A DNA stretch of 64,000 bases. Origin: Symsagittifera roscoffensis. Taxonomy: Eukaryota; Xenacoelomorpha; Acoela; Convolutidae. This document shows positions 36,001 to 44,135 of the stretch, in pieces. The notes beneath the pieces are model-generated. The model ran no database searches. It saw only the letters and a list, made by a program, of their open reading frames with translations, and was not told the origin of the DNA. Each line of letters opens with the position of its first letter. Positions within the stretch are counted from its first letter, which is position 1. Location of the stretch: contig NC_087062.1 of the NCBI RefSeq assembly GCF_963678635.1, positions 8,910,670 through 8,974,669 on the forward strand, written 5' to 3'. A program made the position numbers and the translations under genes.

Positions 36001-38422
36001 AAGCCAAAAAGACACAACTTTGCAATGTAATAAATGGCAAAACATAAAGCCATATTGTGTAAATTACGCATTTCAAAAACTGCGAGATATATTGAGTTAG
36101 AAAATTTCTGAAATCGAGCTTTTATAATTGTGATGTTTGAAACAAATAGCTTTTTTCGGTTAATTTGATGAATTAAAAATGTATCAACTGTGTTAATTTA
36201 TTACTATTCGAATGCCAAAAGACATGCTATCAAAAATTTGAAAAGGTTTTTCACCATTATTGGGGTACCGCACCATAAAAGTGCCGCACCAATATTTGCG
36301 ACTTAGATTGGAGACAAAAATAAGGTTCGTACTAATACACCAACTTCGCAAGTGTAAAACACGGAGGCAAAGTTGCACTTCGCGTGCACGAGCAAAAATA
36401 TGACCAATAACGCTACTGGGAAAAGCTGAATGAGTAAGACTTTGAGTCTACAAAATTTCATAAGTGACGTAAGCCAATTATGAGAACATAATTGCTAAGT
36501 GACGGAAGCCAATTAAGACGCATTAGCAGTACCAGTCAATTTGAAAAAAAATTACCATTTGACATGCCTCAATTTATAGAGCAGACGCATTTAAACTAGT
36601 ATACGACAAGTTCATTGAAAACATCCGACCCTGCCCAGGTTCAAACCCTCTTATATTACTACTGGTCACCCTCCCTACCTCTACGCTACAGATCCATGAT
36701 ACTTGGAAACTTAAGCGCTATTTGTAATTAAATAGTCTATGCTAATATCCTTAGCATTGGCTGTACTTAATAGCTGGATCAAAGTGAACACTTTCAAAAT
36801 GACACATTTTGTCGCAACAATTGCATCGCAACAATATTTGCGACTTAGGATGGAAAAAAAGAAAGTTCATACTATAACACAAGCTATGCTTGTGTAAACA
36901 GATACATTACAATGTCAAAACCAATTTTTCAAATTTGCACCAATTAACTGAGAATCAACCAAATGTTACGTTCAAAACATATATTGTTGGTTTCTCAACG
37001 ATAACAGCGACCTTTGGGTTTATTTGATTTTAATTCGCTCAAGTCACGTCAGAATATTATCACGCAGCTTTTTTTAAACGTTTTTCAGAATCATGATTCG
37101 ATAAGCTGTATACTTTTTCCATGATTCGCGGTGGATTTAAATAGTACAAACAGTTCATTACTTGCCTCGTATGAATCTCTCCTAAATGAATATTAAGTTT
37201 TTTGTTCTCACACTAATTTCTCATTTTCAAAGCGGCCAGGTAAAACGCTTAAAATCAATATTCGCAAAGTCAAATTTATAAGGCACCCAGGGGAGTGTTT
37301 GGGGAAAGGGCCTTCGCTAGCATCTCGCCTCAAAGCTTCGACTCCCTCATTACCCACAGTTTCCCAATTAGGTACTGTTTTTCAACAGATCTGATCTTCT
37401 TTTGTCAATCTTCTTTTTTATGTCAATAGGATTGATTTTCTGAGCTGTACCAAATCAGTAAAAACCCTATTTGACTAAATTGTTTGCGCAACAGGCCATA
37501 TTTCGAAAAAAAGAGGTAAAAAAAGACGTTTATAGATTTTTTTGGCGCGCACTCCCCCTCAAAATTAGTATAATTTGGAGCCAAAGGCGCCCATAGAAAA
37601 ATTTTAAGCTTTTTCAGCTAAAATGGATATTTCAAATATTAGTACCAAGGAGGGACCCTTTGGGTCGTCAGCGGGTTGAATTCCTTAGGGAAGCATCTGC
37701 CCCCCTCCCCTAAGCCCGCTACTGTTTTACAGCATTCATTTGAACGTGGAGCGAGCACCAAAAATCTTGATTTTTTGATTAAAACAATACTTTGCACAAA
37801 ATTTTTTGGCAATCTAGGGTCTACAAGATTTTGGCAATCTAGGGTCTATATAGTGTTTTACGAAAACTTGGAAAATCACTTTGGTCGACATGATAAAAAT
37901 GTTCAACAAATTTACCGTTTTTTTTTGTTGAAAATTCTCGCCATCGAGAAAGTACAATATCTGCTCCTGAAACACTAGCGTGCCGAGGGGGCGAGGGGCG
38001 CACTTCATTCTAAATCCCATTTTTACAAAAGGGTCCCCCACTGCGATATTGTTTGTTACAACTTTAATTTTGAGGGTCCGGCAGCTCAAGTTTTTTCGGA
38101 AGAGCATTCGGTGCCTCATCAAAGGGCAATATGCGCCTAATTATGACATGCATCCAAAATCAGTAGACTTATTAGTTGCAATTAACATACTTTTCAACTT
38201 ATTTTTTTTACTTGAGACAAAGAAGAATCTAAGAAGAGTGGGTTGGGTGTTAATTTAAAGAGGAGATTCTCCGATCACGCATTATGAACACTGTTGTTGA
38301 GAATGATTGATGATTGTGTCTCACCTGTAGTAGTGTCTGGTGACAAGTTTGTCAGTTATGTTGGGGTAGTTACTGTCCACTCCGCCCCCACTACCACACC
38401 CACTGTTTCCTTTTCGAATCAT
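1..38422 (-). CDS. KCNC: Voltage-gated potassium channel alpha subunit, Shaw/Kv3 type, 3' end outside window
   Basis: Seen: six minus-strand exons (38422-38325, 26453-26193, 25604-25491, 25143-24815, 23426-23216, 5056-4902) have GT donors and AG acceptors and join without a phase break into about 389 codons. They give an N-terminal tail (1-32), a T1 domain (about 50-157) with zinc motif H125-C131-C152-C153, an acidic linker, S1 (229-250), S2 (285-307), S3 (318-336), and S4 with R346, R349, R352, R355, K358 and R361. Known: HX5CX20CC marks the Kv2, Kv3 and Kv4 T1 domains, and the wording after it (VCxPLF, EL-FWG, ETCCW) and after S4 (KLTRH-VGL) is Kv3-like. Kv3 channels are plasma-membrane tetramers that repolarise fast-firing cells. 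Inferred: the S5-pore-S6 exons lie left of position 1, because no TVGYGD-coding stretch was found in 1-4901. The gene spans more than 38 kb. Kv3 subtype assignment is less certain than Kv identity. Confidence 0.88.
308..775 (-). repeat. TAGCCGGTT dispersed element, copy 1 (inverted)
   Basis: Seen: reverse complement of the elements at 3733-4179, 14758-15360 and 23468-24036. It shares the outer TAGCCGGTTRCTG end, the GTTCCGACCAT block and the CCGAATACAAAG block. The two ends share TAGYYGGTTAYTG and TGTTCCGACCAT in opposite orientation, so it looks like a MITE-like non-autonomous element of about 0.45-0.6 kb. No transposase is visible. The left boundary is approximate. Confidence 0.6.
3733..4179 (+). 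repeat. TAGCCGGTT dispersed element, copy 2
   Basis: Seen: starts with TAGCCGGTTACTG, then GTAGCACAGAATGTTCCG, and ends with the CGAATACAAAG block and GGTTGGAACAGTAATTCAGC. Same layout as the other copies, diverged by small indels. Confidence 0.65.
4902..5056 (-). CDS. KCNC: Kv channel exon 6, S4 voltage sensor and S4-S5 linker
   Basis: Seen: acceptor GTGTTTGTGCAG, 155 bases, donor GTATGT. Residues 338-389. S4 has six basic residues at every third position (R346, R349, R352, R355, K358, R361). The S4-S5 linker [19 protein letters not shown] and the start of S5 ([10 protein letters not shown]) follow. The T-R-H-x-V-G-L wording is Kv3/Shaw-like. The exon ends in phase 1 and needs a further exon for S5, pore and S6. 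An ATA/AAT microsatellite (5081-5127) sits just before the acceptor in transcript order. Confidence 0.95.
5081..5127. repeat. ATA/AAT trinucleotide microsatellite
   Basis: Seen: interrupted (ATA/TAA)n run of about 47 bases. It is immediately upstream, in transcript order, of the S4-exon acceptor, within the branch-point zone. Confidence 0.9.
5387..5410. repeat. 24-base poly-C run
   Basis: Seen: 24 consecutive C in an otherwise AT-rich intron. The exact length in an assembly is uncertain. Confidence 0.95.
7128..7560. repeat. Two tandem copies of a ~217-base unit leading into the satellite array
   Basis: Seen: CGTTTATTGGCTCCTTTCC at about 7152 recurs at about 7371, and CTAATGCGGATAATTATGTC recurs about 216 bases apart. 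A third partial match (TTTTTTTGAGTTAGACTC) is near 6834. Each unit contains a CACACAT/ATGTGTGTC stem. The right end runs directly into the first 0.6-kb satellite unit, sharing its CTAATGCGGATAATT start. Confidence 0.75.
7547..12730. repeat. Satellite array, nine units of ~530-596 bases
   Basis: Seen: units start with TCTAATGCGGATAATTATG (or variants) at about 7547, 8141, 8670, 9232, 9794, 10357, 10952, 11540 and 12136. Lengths are about 594, 529, 562, 562, 563, 595, 588, 596 and 595. Longer units (1, 6-9) keep an internal block with TTTTTTTAGTAG that units 2-5 lack. Units 8 and 9 are almost identical. Each unit shares its right half (CGCTGGAAAATCTAAAAATT, GAAACTAGAAGT) with single dispersed repeats near 13360, 41170 and 54300, so the array seems to have grown from an interspersed element. 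No coding potential: the short frames in it simply repeat with the unit. Confidence 0.9.
13360..14760. repeat. Diverged dispersed repeats related to the satellite and GCGAAGC family
   Basis: Seen: ATGAACGCAAGGAAACA (about 13371) and GGGAAATCTAAAAATTCAA (about 14160) match the satellite half-unit. CTTCATTTCGCAAACACTAG (about 13531) and CACAGAGGCGAAGCTGCACA (about 14667) are starts of the dispersed family described at 35395-35735. No gene is seen here. Confidence 0.55.
14758..15360 (+). repeat. TAGCCGGTT dispersed element, copy 3
   Basis: Seen: starts TAGCTGGTTACTC, has the GCACAGAATGTT block, and ends CGGAATAAAAACCAGCTTA. The tandem duplication boundary (15192) falls inside it, so a 3' partial copy also lies at 21783-21960. 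An ectopic break inside a multicopy element would fit the duplication, but the sequence does not show a matching copy at the other breakpoint. Confidence 0.6.
15672..15912. repeat. Fold-back element, left-copy
   Basis: Seen: ends TTTTGTAGATGTTGAGTGCT and its exact reverse complement. The 241-base element folds end to end on the centre GGTTCACCGTGAACC; the arms differ at scattered positions (GCAAACGGATT vs AATCCGTTTGC, GCAAAGCATGAATAA vs TTATTCATGCTTTGC). It is repeated at 22268-22508 because both lie in the duplicated block. Open frames across it are by-products of the palindrome. It may be a MITE or a hairpin-RNA precursor. No clear target-site duplication was found. Confidence 0.8.
16560..16724 (-). 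pseudogene. Relic of Kv T1 exon in the left duplicate
   Basis: Seen: 165 bases nearly identical to the donor-side part of the exon at 26193-26453, including the TAC-TAC-AG donor context. Three bases are inserted (one extra codon, GTPRL instead of GTRL), and homology stops abruptly after FRSTL. The acceptor, the N-terminal part and the ERVVLNIGG strand are gone: the next homologous sequence is intron from the other side of the original exon, so about 180 bases were deleted. The frame is still open. Inclusion between S3 and S4 would wreck the channel, so it is almost certainly not spliced in. CTCTCCCAG inside it could act as a cryptic acceptor. Confidence 0.85.
18540..18617. repeat. Poly-C/poly-G hairpin with TCTAATTAATAAC arms (left copy)
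   Basis: Seen: GATCTAATTAATAACTCCA, 16 C, TTTTAAGAAAGGGCGGC, 9 G, CAATTGTTAAGTAGATC. The two arms are inverted repeats, so a stem of about 30 bases with a C:G core is possible. A related single arm (GCGATTGTTAAGTAGATCC) follows at about 18731. Confidence 0.8.
22268..22508. repeat. Fold-back element, right-copy
   Basis: Seen: duplicate of the hairpin at 15672-15912 with only a handful of base differences, and both arms are conserved. Its identity follows from the tandem duplication, not from separate insertion. Confidence 0.8.
23216..23426 (-). CDS. KCNC: Kv channel exon 5, S2-S3
   Basis: Seen: acceptor GTGGTGGCAG, 211 bases, donor GTCAGC. Residues 268-337. S2 (about 285-307) reads [19 protein letters not shown], with the acidic residue and aromatic cap expected of a gating-charge transfer centre, followed by CPNKC. 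S3 (about 318-336) is [18 protein letters not shown], with the conserved N-I-V-D and P. The next coding exon is 18.2 kb away across an intron that carries a partial duplication of this part of the gene. A short GA-rich repeat (two copies of GAGGTGAAGGCGGTGAA, about 23150-23197) lies right after the donor. Confidence 0.94.
23468..24036 (+). repeat. TAGCCGGTT dispersed element, copy 4
   Basis: Seen: starts TAGCCGGTTGCTGTGCAA, with a small CTGTGC/GCACAG stem at the left end, and closes with GGTCGGAACAATAACCAACT. It lies about 40 bases upstream of the S2-S3 exon acceptor in transcript order, so it forms most of that short intron region together with the motif cluster at 24567-24787. Confidence 0.65.
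24567..24787. repeat. Opposed clusters of an AGGGGCGAAATGTG motif
   Basis: Seen: four copies of CACATTTCGCCCCT or close variants (24567-24638), then a 46-base spacer, then five copies of AGGGGCGAAATGTG or variants (24685-24787). The two arms are therefore inverted and could pair in several registers. The cluster starts 28 bases past the S1-exon donor in transcript order. The motif was not seen elsewhere in the window. Confidence 0.9.
24815..25143 (-). CDS. KCNC: Kv channel exon 4, T1-S1 linker and S1
   Basis: Seen: acceptor GTATTTGCAG, 329 bases, donor GTACCA. Residues 158-267 begin with an acidic linker (DAEDEEDH) and an EG-repeat from a GGGGAG hexanucleotide run ([14 protein letters not shown], 189-202), then a basic stretch and S1 (about 229-250, [22 protein letters not shown]). 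The S1-S2 loop holds the sequon N261-T-S; a second sequon, N270-E-T, is in the next exon. Kv3 channels are known to carry two N-glycans in this loop, which supports the subtype. Loop length is normal. The donor side is followed by the opposed motif cluster at 24567-24787. Confidence 0.92.
25346..25449. repeat. 15-base minisatellite beside the T1b exon donor
   Basis: Seen: about seven degenerate units of the type CTAGAAAGTCCATGA (AGAAAGGCCATGGCT, AGAAAGTCCATGACT, AGAAAGTCCAGGACT and others). It lies in the intron about 40 bases from the donor at 25490. Confidence 0.75.
25491..25604 (-). CDS. KCNC: Kv channel exon 3, second half of T1 with zinc site
   Basis: Seen: acceptor TTATTTTCAG, 114 bases, donor GTAACA. 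Residues 120-157 read RTGQLH, then the H-x5-C-x20-CC spacing (H125, C131, C152, C153), with PLFDSEL and FWGLD between, and ending CCWMIY. In Kv2, Kv3 and Kv4 channels these residues bind zinc at the interface of neighbouring T1 domains; Kv1 lacks them. The order of residues is closest to Kv3 (VCGPLF, AFWGID, PCCWMTYR). A 15-base minisatellite (25346-25449) begins about 40 bases past the donor. Confidence 0.94.
26193..26453 (-). CDS. KCNC: Kv channel exon 2, first half of T1 domain
   Basis: Seen: acceptor TTTGTTTGTTCAG, 261 bases, donor after TAC-TAC-AG. It encodes residues 33-119. [12 protein letters not shown] starts the BTB-fold T1 domain, followed by FRSTL, PGTRL, a Y-Y-F-FDR-P run and EHVINYY. 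These are standard T1 landmarks (RVVLNVGG, YRSTL, FFDRHP, VLNYYRTG). No ATG opens the frame inside this exon upstream of the T1 motif, so a separate 5' exon is required. A second, broken copy of this exon sits at 16560-16724. The downstream edge borders a G-run (26160-26177), which is pyrimidine-rich in the transcript strand just past the donor. Confidence 0.93.
28093..28174. repeat. Poly-C/poly-G hairpin with GATCTACTTAACAA arms (right copy)
   Basis: Seen: GATCTACTTAACAACTGCC, a C run, TTTTAAGAAAGG, a long G-rich arm, CAATTGTCAAGTAGATC. Counterpart of 18540-18617 and slightly better paired at its ends. The length of the homopolymers differs between copies. Confidence 0.8.
33008..33382 (+). 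other. GC-shifted open stretch, unknown
   Basis: Seen: an open frame of over 100 codons on the plus strand in a stretch with higher GC than its surroundings. A second frame from an ATG at about 33209 reads [20 protein letters not shown] and ends in nine Ser codons then LGQVVR before a good donor, GTAAGG (33333). Neither is recognised. LGQVVR recalls the glycine-rich loop wording of some tyrosine kinases, but the preceding serines do not fit. It may be a nested exon, a processed fragment or chance. Confidence 0.2.
34997..35078 (-). repeat. tRNA-like segment (SINE head)
   Basis: Seen on the minus strand: GTGGTATAGAGCAGTTG resembles a pol III A box (TRGYNNAGY). About 45 bases later GGAGTGCAAATCCCGTC resembles a B box (GGTTCGANTCC). 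No acceptor stem pairs convincingly, so this is a tRNA-derived repeat, not a gene. Confidence 0.45.
35395..35735. repeat. GCGAAGC-family dispersed element (representative copy)
   Basis: Seen: elements open with CACAGAGGCGAAGCTGCGC then TTCGCAAACACTTGCGAGA, pass through an AGCTCTATAAAGTGCAAT block and a tRNA-like stretch on the minus strand (CTCGGATTCGATC, GACTCAGSCA), and close near TACTAATACACTACGCT. This copy lacks a clear first 20 bases. Others start near 1733, 14667, 21551, 31121, 34540, 35764, 36359, 41081, 44943, 49785, 56488 and 56752. The GCGAAGC/GCTTCGC pair makes a small hairpin at the left end. It is probably a non-autonomous, tRNA-related SINE. Confidence 0.55.
35762..36360. repeat. 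GCGAAGC-family element, complete-looking copy
   Basis: Seen: AACACAGAGGCGAAGCTGTG opens it, a tRNA-like part (CTACGTGTCGGATTCTGCGA to ACTCAGCCACGG) sits at about 35850-35925, and it closes with CTAATACACCAACTTCGCA. The next copy starts at once with ACACGGAGGCAAAG (36359), so copies are nested or head-to-tail here. Confidence 0.55.
38325..38422 (-). CDS. KCNC: Kv channel exon 1, N-terminal tail (putative)
   Basis: Seen: an ATG with A at -3 opens 32 codons and two bases, ending TAC-TAC-AG before a GTGAGA donor. The exon is a GC-rich island in AT-rich DNA. The peptide is rich in Gly and Ser ([10 protein letters not shown]) and ends in RHYY. Its phase (2) matches exactly the one-base start of the T1 exon 11.9 kb downstream, giving R33-R-G-V across the junction. 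The polypyrimidine CT repeat (38431-38449) lies just upstream of the ATG on the genome and would be GA-rich in the transcript. Alternative: a different first exon could supply the two bases, because N-terminal Kv tails are poorly conserved and the family gives no check. A cDNA would settle it. Confidence 0.55.
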
Positions 38423-40424
38423 AATGCCCCCCCTCTCTCTCTCTCTTCTCTGTTCTTCCAACAGTAGTCCTTCGCTGTCTCTAGAATTGTGACCAGGAAG
38501 GCCTCTTTTGCAAAGGGTTCACAAAGATCATTTCATCTCGGCCAATTGCAAAGGATCTAAATCTAACGTCTCCTAACTGGAGGTAGCGAAAAATGAACAA
38601 TTTTTCAACCCAATTTCTGACCTTCTATCAAATAAATGTCTCATATTTGAGTCCTCCCATTTGAAGTGCAGCAACATCTGAGGTGGTACGCAGCAGCTAC
38701 AAAAGAGATACAAGAAAAAGACAATTGGAGATCGCAAAATGAGACAAGTTTCAATTGAAACTGGCAATAAAATTGATTAAAACTTCAGTTTGCCAAAGTA
38801 CTCCTTCAACCATGATACATATGGTATTCAACATATTACTGCCATTTTTAACTATCCATGCAAAATGCACTATTTCATAACCATTAAAAACGTATTCAAT
38901 ATGTTGGAAAAAATTCTGAGCTATAAGTTCAAGTGGACAACAAAATAAAGTGGTAAAGGAATTGTCTAACTGAGGAAGAAATAGAATGAAAACGAAACGA
39001 AAGGTTAGAAAAAGAAGGCGTTTGAAGAGATCAACAAAAGGTGTTAATAAGAAAACGAAGCGACAAAACAGATAATCTTCAGTTGTTGTTCCGCAGAGTT
39101 GAATCAACACACACTATAGTTCTGCGGGTAACAAACACAAGGTGCTTTGGGTGGCCAAATCAGAGAGCGTGTAGCGAGGAGCACCCATTCTTCAAAACAT
39201 TTCCACCTTGCATTGAACTTGCCTCATTTCTCTCACCATTTTCCTCGCAATCTCGCTCAGGTATTTTTCAATTTACATGGTTATTTTTACAATTGACCTT
39301 TTCTAAATCTACATAATTTATAAGTGAAGTATATGTGGGTGTTGCTATGTTGGTATGCTAGCTGCCATTTGAATAATTGCAGCAAAAATTGGAAATTGTT
39401 AATTGAAAAGTAACTAATTCATTGGCAGATGAGATTTATCTCTTATGCAACTCGGAAAGCAGGATACAACTCCGCATTTAAACAAGTGTCATTTTGCAAA
39501 CAAATAATGATCACCATTGTGGCAAAACTAACTAATTCCTTTTCAAACGTCCCTCGCGGCTGTGCTTCCAAACTGTTCATGAGGGGATACAGTCACGTCA
39601 ATCCATCGGCGTACTCCTAAAAACTGAAGCATAAGTTTTTGGTACTTAGTCTGACCAAATTTAATTGAACTGTCATTTATGAAATTGAACTCTGCTGTAA
39701 AATTAATTTTTATCAATTTTTCAATCAAATTGATGTTGGAATTTCCCATTTTCGGACACCTGATATTTGTGAATTAGATGGGCGGGCTAACTAAAAAACC
39801 CACGGATCCGCAATGCAATCTTCTTCCTTGCAAAAAGGCTTCCCTGATATCACGCAGAGTTGATATTTTTAGTGCTCTCAAAAATTGATTATTGTACTTA
39901 GGACGATTGAATAGATGCTAAAATGTGAATGGTATGATCGGATAGTAGATCGTCTATGACAATAAATATAATGTCGAACTATGATTTAAGGGGGTGGGGG
40001 TCTCACGCCTCTTCAATTTCTGGGGTTCAACCAGCTGATCCCCCCATGGATACCCCTTTTGGTAATATTTAACGCTGTCAGTCCGTTTTTGATATTCCAA
40101 AAACGTTTTTTTTTGAGTGATTATATTTCCAAATTCACCTACAGCGCAAAAACATGGTAAATGAGGACCTATTTATGTTTACGGAGAGCTCGCAAAATCA
40201 ATTCAAATCGTTTTCAGTGCTCAGATGAACCGTCACTTGCCAAACATCGAGACGTGATACACTCATTTCAACTTGATAGCAAGAGTGACCGAGTTTTCTA
40301 TTATTAGCCCCGGCCCTAATTTCTCTCTTTTCTACTTTGGACCTTGCCTCCGTAGGTAGGGGAGAGTGATCTCATCCATTTCCCAGTAGTCGGTCCACCT
40401 TGAGGAGGCGGATGACACTGGGAC

Positions 40425-40512
40425 CCCTCCAACCGTGATCAAGTGGGAATTTGAAACCTTGACCTTCGTGTTTAAGGCCGCGCCTCTTGACCACTCTGCC
40501 ACGGCCGCTCAA
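40425..40512 (-). repeat. tRNA-Leu/Ser-like SINE head
   Basis: Seen on the minus strand: GGCCGTGGCAGAGTGGTCAA is a good type-II-like A-box region, a GCCTT/AAGGT anticodon-type stem with a 7-base loop follows, then GGTTTCAAATTCCC as a B box. Acceptor-stem pairing is poor. The sequence continues (to about 40320) with GGATGAGATCACTCTCCCCT, as in a SINE body. This is a tRNA-derived retroposon rather than a working tRNA gene. Confidence 0.6.
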
Positions 40513-43500
40513 GAGTGACCGATCGTCAAAGGTGGACAGAGTACGTTTTATCACTAACCATTGCAGCCTAATTGTTTGAAAACCAGTATGGAAATATATT
40601 ATGAAAAACATTAGTTAGAGTTATATCTGCTTCAATCATTAAAAACTCTGTGGTGCCCATAAATAAGCCGATAAAAATAGAGAAATCGATAACTGACTTT
40701 TTCAAGCCAAAAAGTTATAATTTAGGATAGTAAAGTGCATGGTGAACTTGAACAAGAGAACTTTTTGTCAAATTCACGGCGGACGCTAAATTTGTTTCGA
40801 ATGTGCTTAGTCAGATATTGTAATTACTACTAAGTGAGAATTCTGAAGAAAGAAGACTGAAGAAGACAAGAAAGTAAAGTATTTTACACTGTTAGTATTT
40901 TAGTAAACAGTCTACAATTCTTTTTGGATGAGGATATACCCTAGACTCGCTAAATAGGTTACTAGAGCCCTGTTACGGAATAGGTAATTACTGCTCAGCC
41001 ACCAATTTCTCATGAACCTGCAGAAAACTTAACTGATGTGAAAAAATCCGATTAAGAGTCTCTTGCTCTCGCAAGTGTAACACGGAGGCAAAACTGCGCA
41101 TCACAAACGCAAGCAATTAAAAGGCTAAGAGGAGCTCTATAAAGGGAAAACAACGTGAAATAAAGAACATAGCCAATCGAAGATTGGAAAAGAGTAATGA
41201 ACGCAAGTCAACACTGACTTAGAAAATCTCAACTTTCGAATTTCAAAGAAAAAAAAGAGATGCCCTATAAGCTTTTTGAATTTCTAAAACGATTTATGAT
41301 TGGCGCTTTTTTGATAGCATTAACCCACCTTAAGAAAACTGGATCAACAGGTAGAGTTTTATAATCCGCTGGAAATCTAAAAAAAATAAATTCCAACTAC
41401 GAAACTAGAAATCATTTACGAATTTTTGCGCCATTTGCACGTTCGTATTTGGAGAAAGCTAATTACGTCACTTTCAGCAGATGAATTTCAATTGAGCTCA
41501 AAAAATGCATATATACCTAGGTGCATCAATTTTTTAAGATTTCCTGAAAAAAAAATAGCAAGACCTATATAAGAGTCTTCACTACGTTCATTATTCTTAA
41601 AAAAGAAAAGATACAAAAACACATTGAATTTTTTGCTGATATTAGGAGTACCACGGCCTCACATCTGCTCCACGACCGCTTGTAATTTAACAAACAATAG
41701 GCACGTATAAATCAGCCACATTTGCTATCAAATTGTCATGGCTATGCAGCAGAAGTTCGACCAAATAAAAAACTATTTGAATATTCCGGATTTGAAGCTC
41801 GACCTGTACATTTGTAGTCTCACGTCCTCGCATTTGCGCCACAGTCGCTTAAAGTAAACTAATGGCCCAGCTAATTGTAGGTGAACCTCTTTAAAAATTT
41901 TATCACATTTTGTACTGATGCGCAAATGCGCTATTTTCAAATTCCAAAAAATTGGACTGTACGCAAAACCATAGTGCTTTCTTTGTTAAGTATGCGATTT
42001 ATAAGAGATCACTACAATCATCCATTTCCCCGTAGTTTTCACCCATTTCTTCGTAGTTTCTAAAAACGATCAAACACTCTTAACTTTTTTCTACTTAAGC
42101 ATGGGCATAACCTATTGCCATAACCTGTTTTTTTTTAATTAAACCTTTAAAATCAGATTTAGCTAGTAGTTTTTTAGAAGTCATTTTCGAGAGTAGTGAA
42201 GAAATTAAAAAAAGACGGTAAAAGTTTCTAAAAAGTACTTTTTCGAAGTCCATGCCGGCTTTTCCGCAAAGTCATAACTTTCTTTTTCTATAAAAATAAG
42301 GTCGTAGCCATTTATGCAGGGAAAACTTCTACCAACTTTTCTTGCGATTGAACCTTTAGTCTCAGATTTGGCAAGAAATTATCGAGAAAAGTTTTTAAAC
42401 TTGACCAAACTGTCAAAGCTTGTTTGAGTCCATAATTTTTTTCTACCATATTTAGGGAATAGCCGCTTATGAAGGGCGGAGATCCCCAGGGCAGCGATCG
42501 GGGGCTAAAAACGTTCGAGCACCAATAGAGCGGACGCAGTACATGCTATTAAATTGCCCATTCAAAATGCCGAAAAACGCATCATTTTCTTATGCACTAT
42601 TGTATGTAGGCTGCGTCGCGGAAAATGGACTGAGTGCATATGACTAAATAAACAAAAAAACAGAAGAAAAAACAAAAAAATCCATTTTTTTTCAACTTTT
42701 TTGCAGAATTTTTGATTCCTAAATGGCATTAATAATAAACCAATTTACTTCAGTAAAATCAAAACTTAAGCATAAATAAGCTATTGTTAACGTCCTAAAT
42801 TAAGCATAAGTAAGCATTCTCGCTCCCTTTACTGGCTCGAATTTAGACGAAAAACCGAAATTTTCCAACCACTAAGTTTTTGAATTTAAATAATCTTTTG
42901 CGATCGCCTCTTTTTTATACAACTGGTTCAAATTAAGAAAACTGGATTGAAAGATAAATTATTCGGTTGGAAAATAAAAAAATTCAATCACTTTTTTCGC
43001 TCCAATTGCATTCGCTCCAATTTCAATTGAACTCAAAAAGTGCATATATACCCAAGTGCATTCAAAAACGCATTAATATGAATGAATGCACATTTGTAAT
43101 TATAAGAGCATTTTAAGACATTTTCCAGAAAAACAAAAATACACCAAAACCTAGAAAAAAGTCTTCACTGCGTTCATTACTGTGAATAAACACCGATTAT
43201 ATTCATCAAAATTGCGTATAAATTATGCATTTCAAAAATGCATAAAAGTTGGAAATTTTCTGAAATGGGATTTTAACCATTACATTACTTATAAAACCAA
43301 AGTACTTTTTCTGGTTCAATTTTTGAACGAAGAAAGCATCAACTGTGTTACCCTTGTTCCAGTCAAATGTCAAAGCACATGCTATTATAATGTTAAATCA
43401 GCTTAACTGATTCAAAATTTACACCAAAAGCCGCACTTTTATTTGCAAATTAGGTTGGAAAAAAGTTGCATCGTATTTCTACACTACGCTACGCTCCTGT

Positions 43501-44129
43501 AATCAAATAAATCAGAAATTAAAAATCCTATTTGAACCAAATAGAAACATGTCAATGCACTCAAGCAGACCAAAAAATGAATGATCAAATTTCAAAGAAA
43601 TAAAACCACCCCCTGAAAGCTCTTTTAATTTCATGAATCTTTAATGGCAGGCACTTTTTTGACAAAAATATCCGTAAATAAGAAATCGGAATTCAAAAAA
43701 TAGTTCAATTTTTGACTCCGCTTCAAATCTTTGAACTAAATTCACAATTGACTCTTTGAATTAAAATTCACAACTGACACTTATTAAAGTCATGCTACTT
43801 TCACCCTGCGATTTTCACTTTCAAACTCAGATACAATTTTTAGCGCTCCTCTTCGAAAATGAAATCCTGCTCCAATTGACAAGTAATTTTTTCCTTAAGC
43901 AAAAAACAAGAATTACACGACCTAAATGAAGCGAAAGTTCCCTTCGATGAATACTGAAGTACACTGCTATCAACTTGCATAAAAAAGCAATTTCAATGTT
44001 TTAATTTTTTGCATATACACTTTATTACAATTTAACATTTCTATTCACAATAACAAAACATGTTTTTGCAGTAAGATTTATAAAAGAAAAGAAATTGGAT
44101 TTATACACAGGTTCAACAGGATTTCAGTT

Positions 44130-44135
44130 TTTATT
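44130..44135 (-). terminator. Candidate polyadenylation signal of the tectonic gene
   Basis: Seen: AATAAA on the minus strand 159 bases past the stop codon. A second AATAAA lies at 44021-44026. Which is used cannot be decided without transcripts. Confidence 0.45.

Larger units (their letters stand above)
26454..38324. other. Kv intron 1, repeats, no supported exon
   Basis: Seen: to 31347 this is the right duplicate. 31348-34500 is AT-rich with no recognised motif except a GC-shifted stretch at 32990-33380. 34500-36900 is a run of GCGAAGC-family elements with tRNA-like segments. 37250-38000 holds a diverged repeat shared with 46150-46570 in inverted pieces, plus a directly repeated GGCAATCTAGGGTCTA at about 37809 and 37836. 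No exon could be supported here. Confidence 0.55.

Noticed and set aside
40425-40512. Functional tRNA-Leu gene on the minus strand
   Set aside because: A- and B-box regions are good but the acceptor stem does not pair and a SINE-like body follows.
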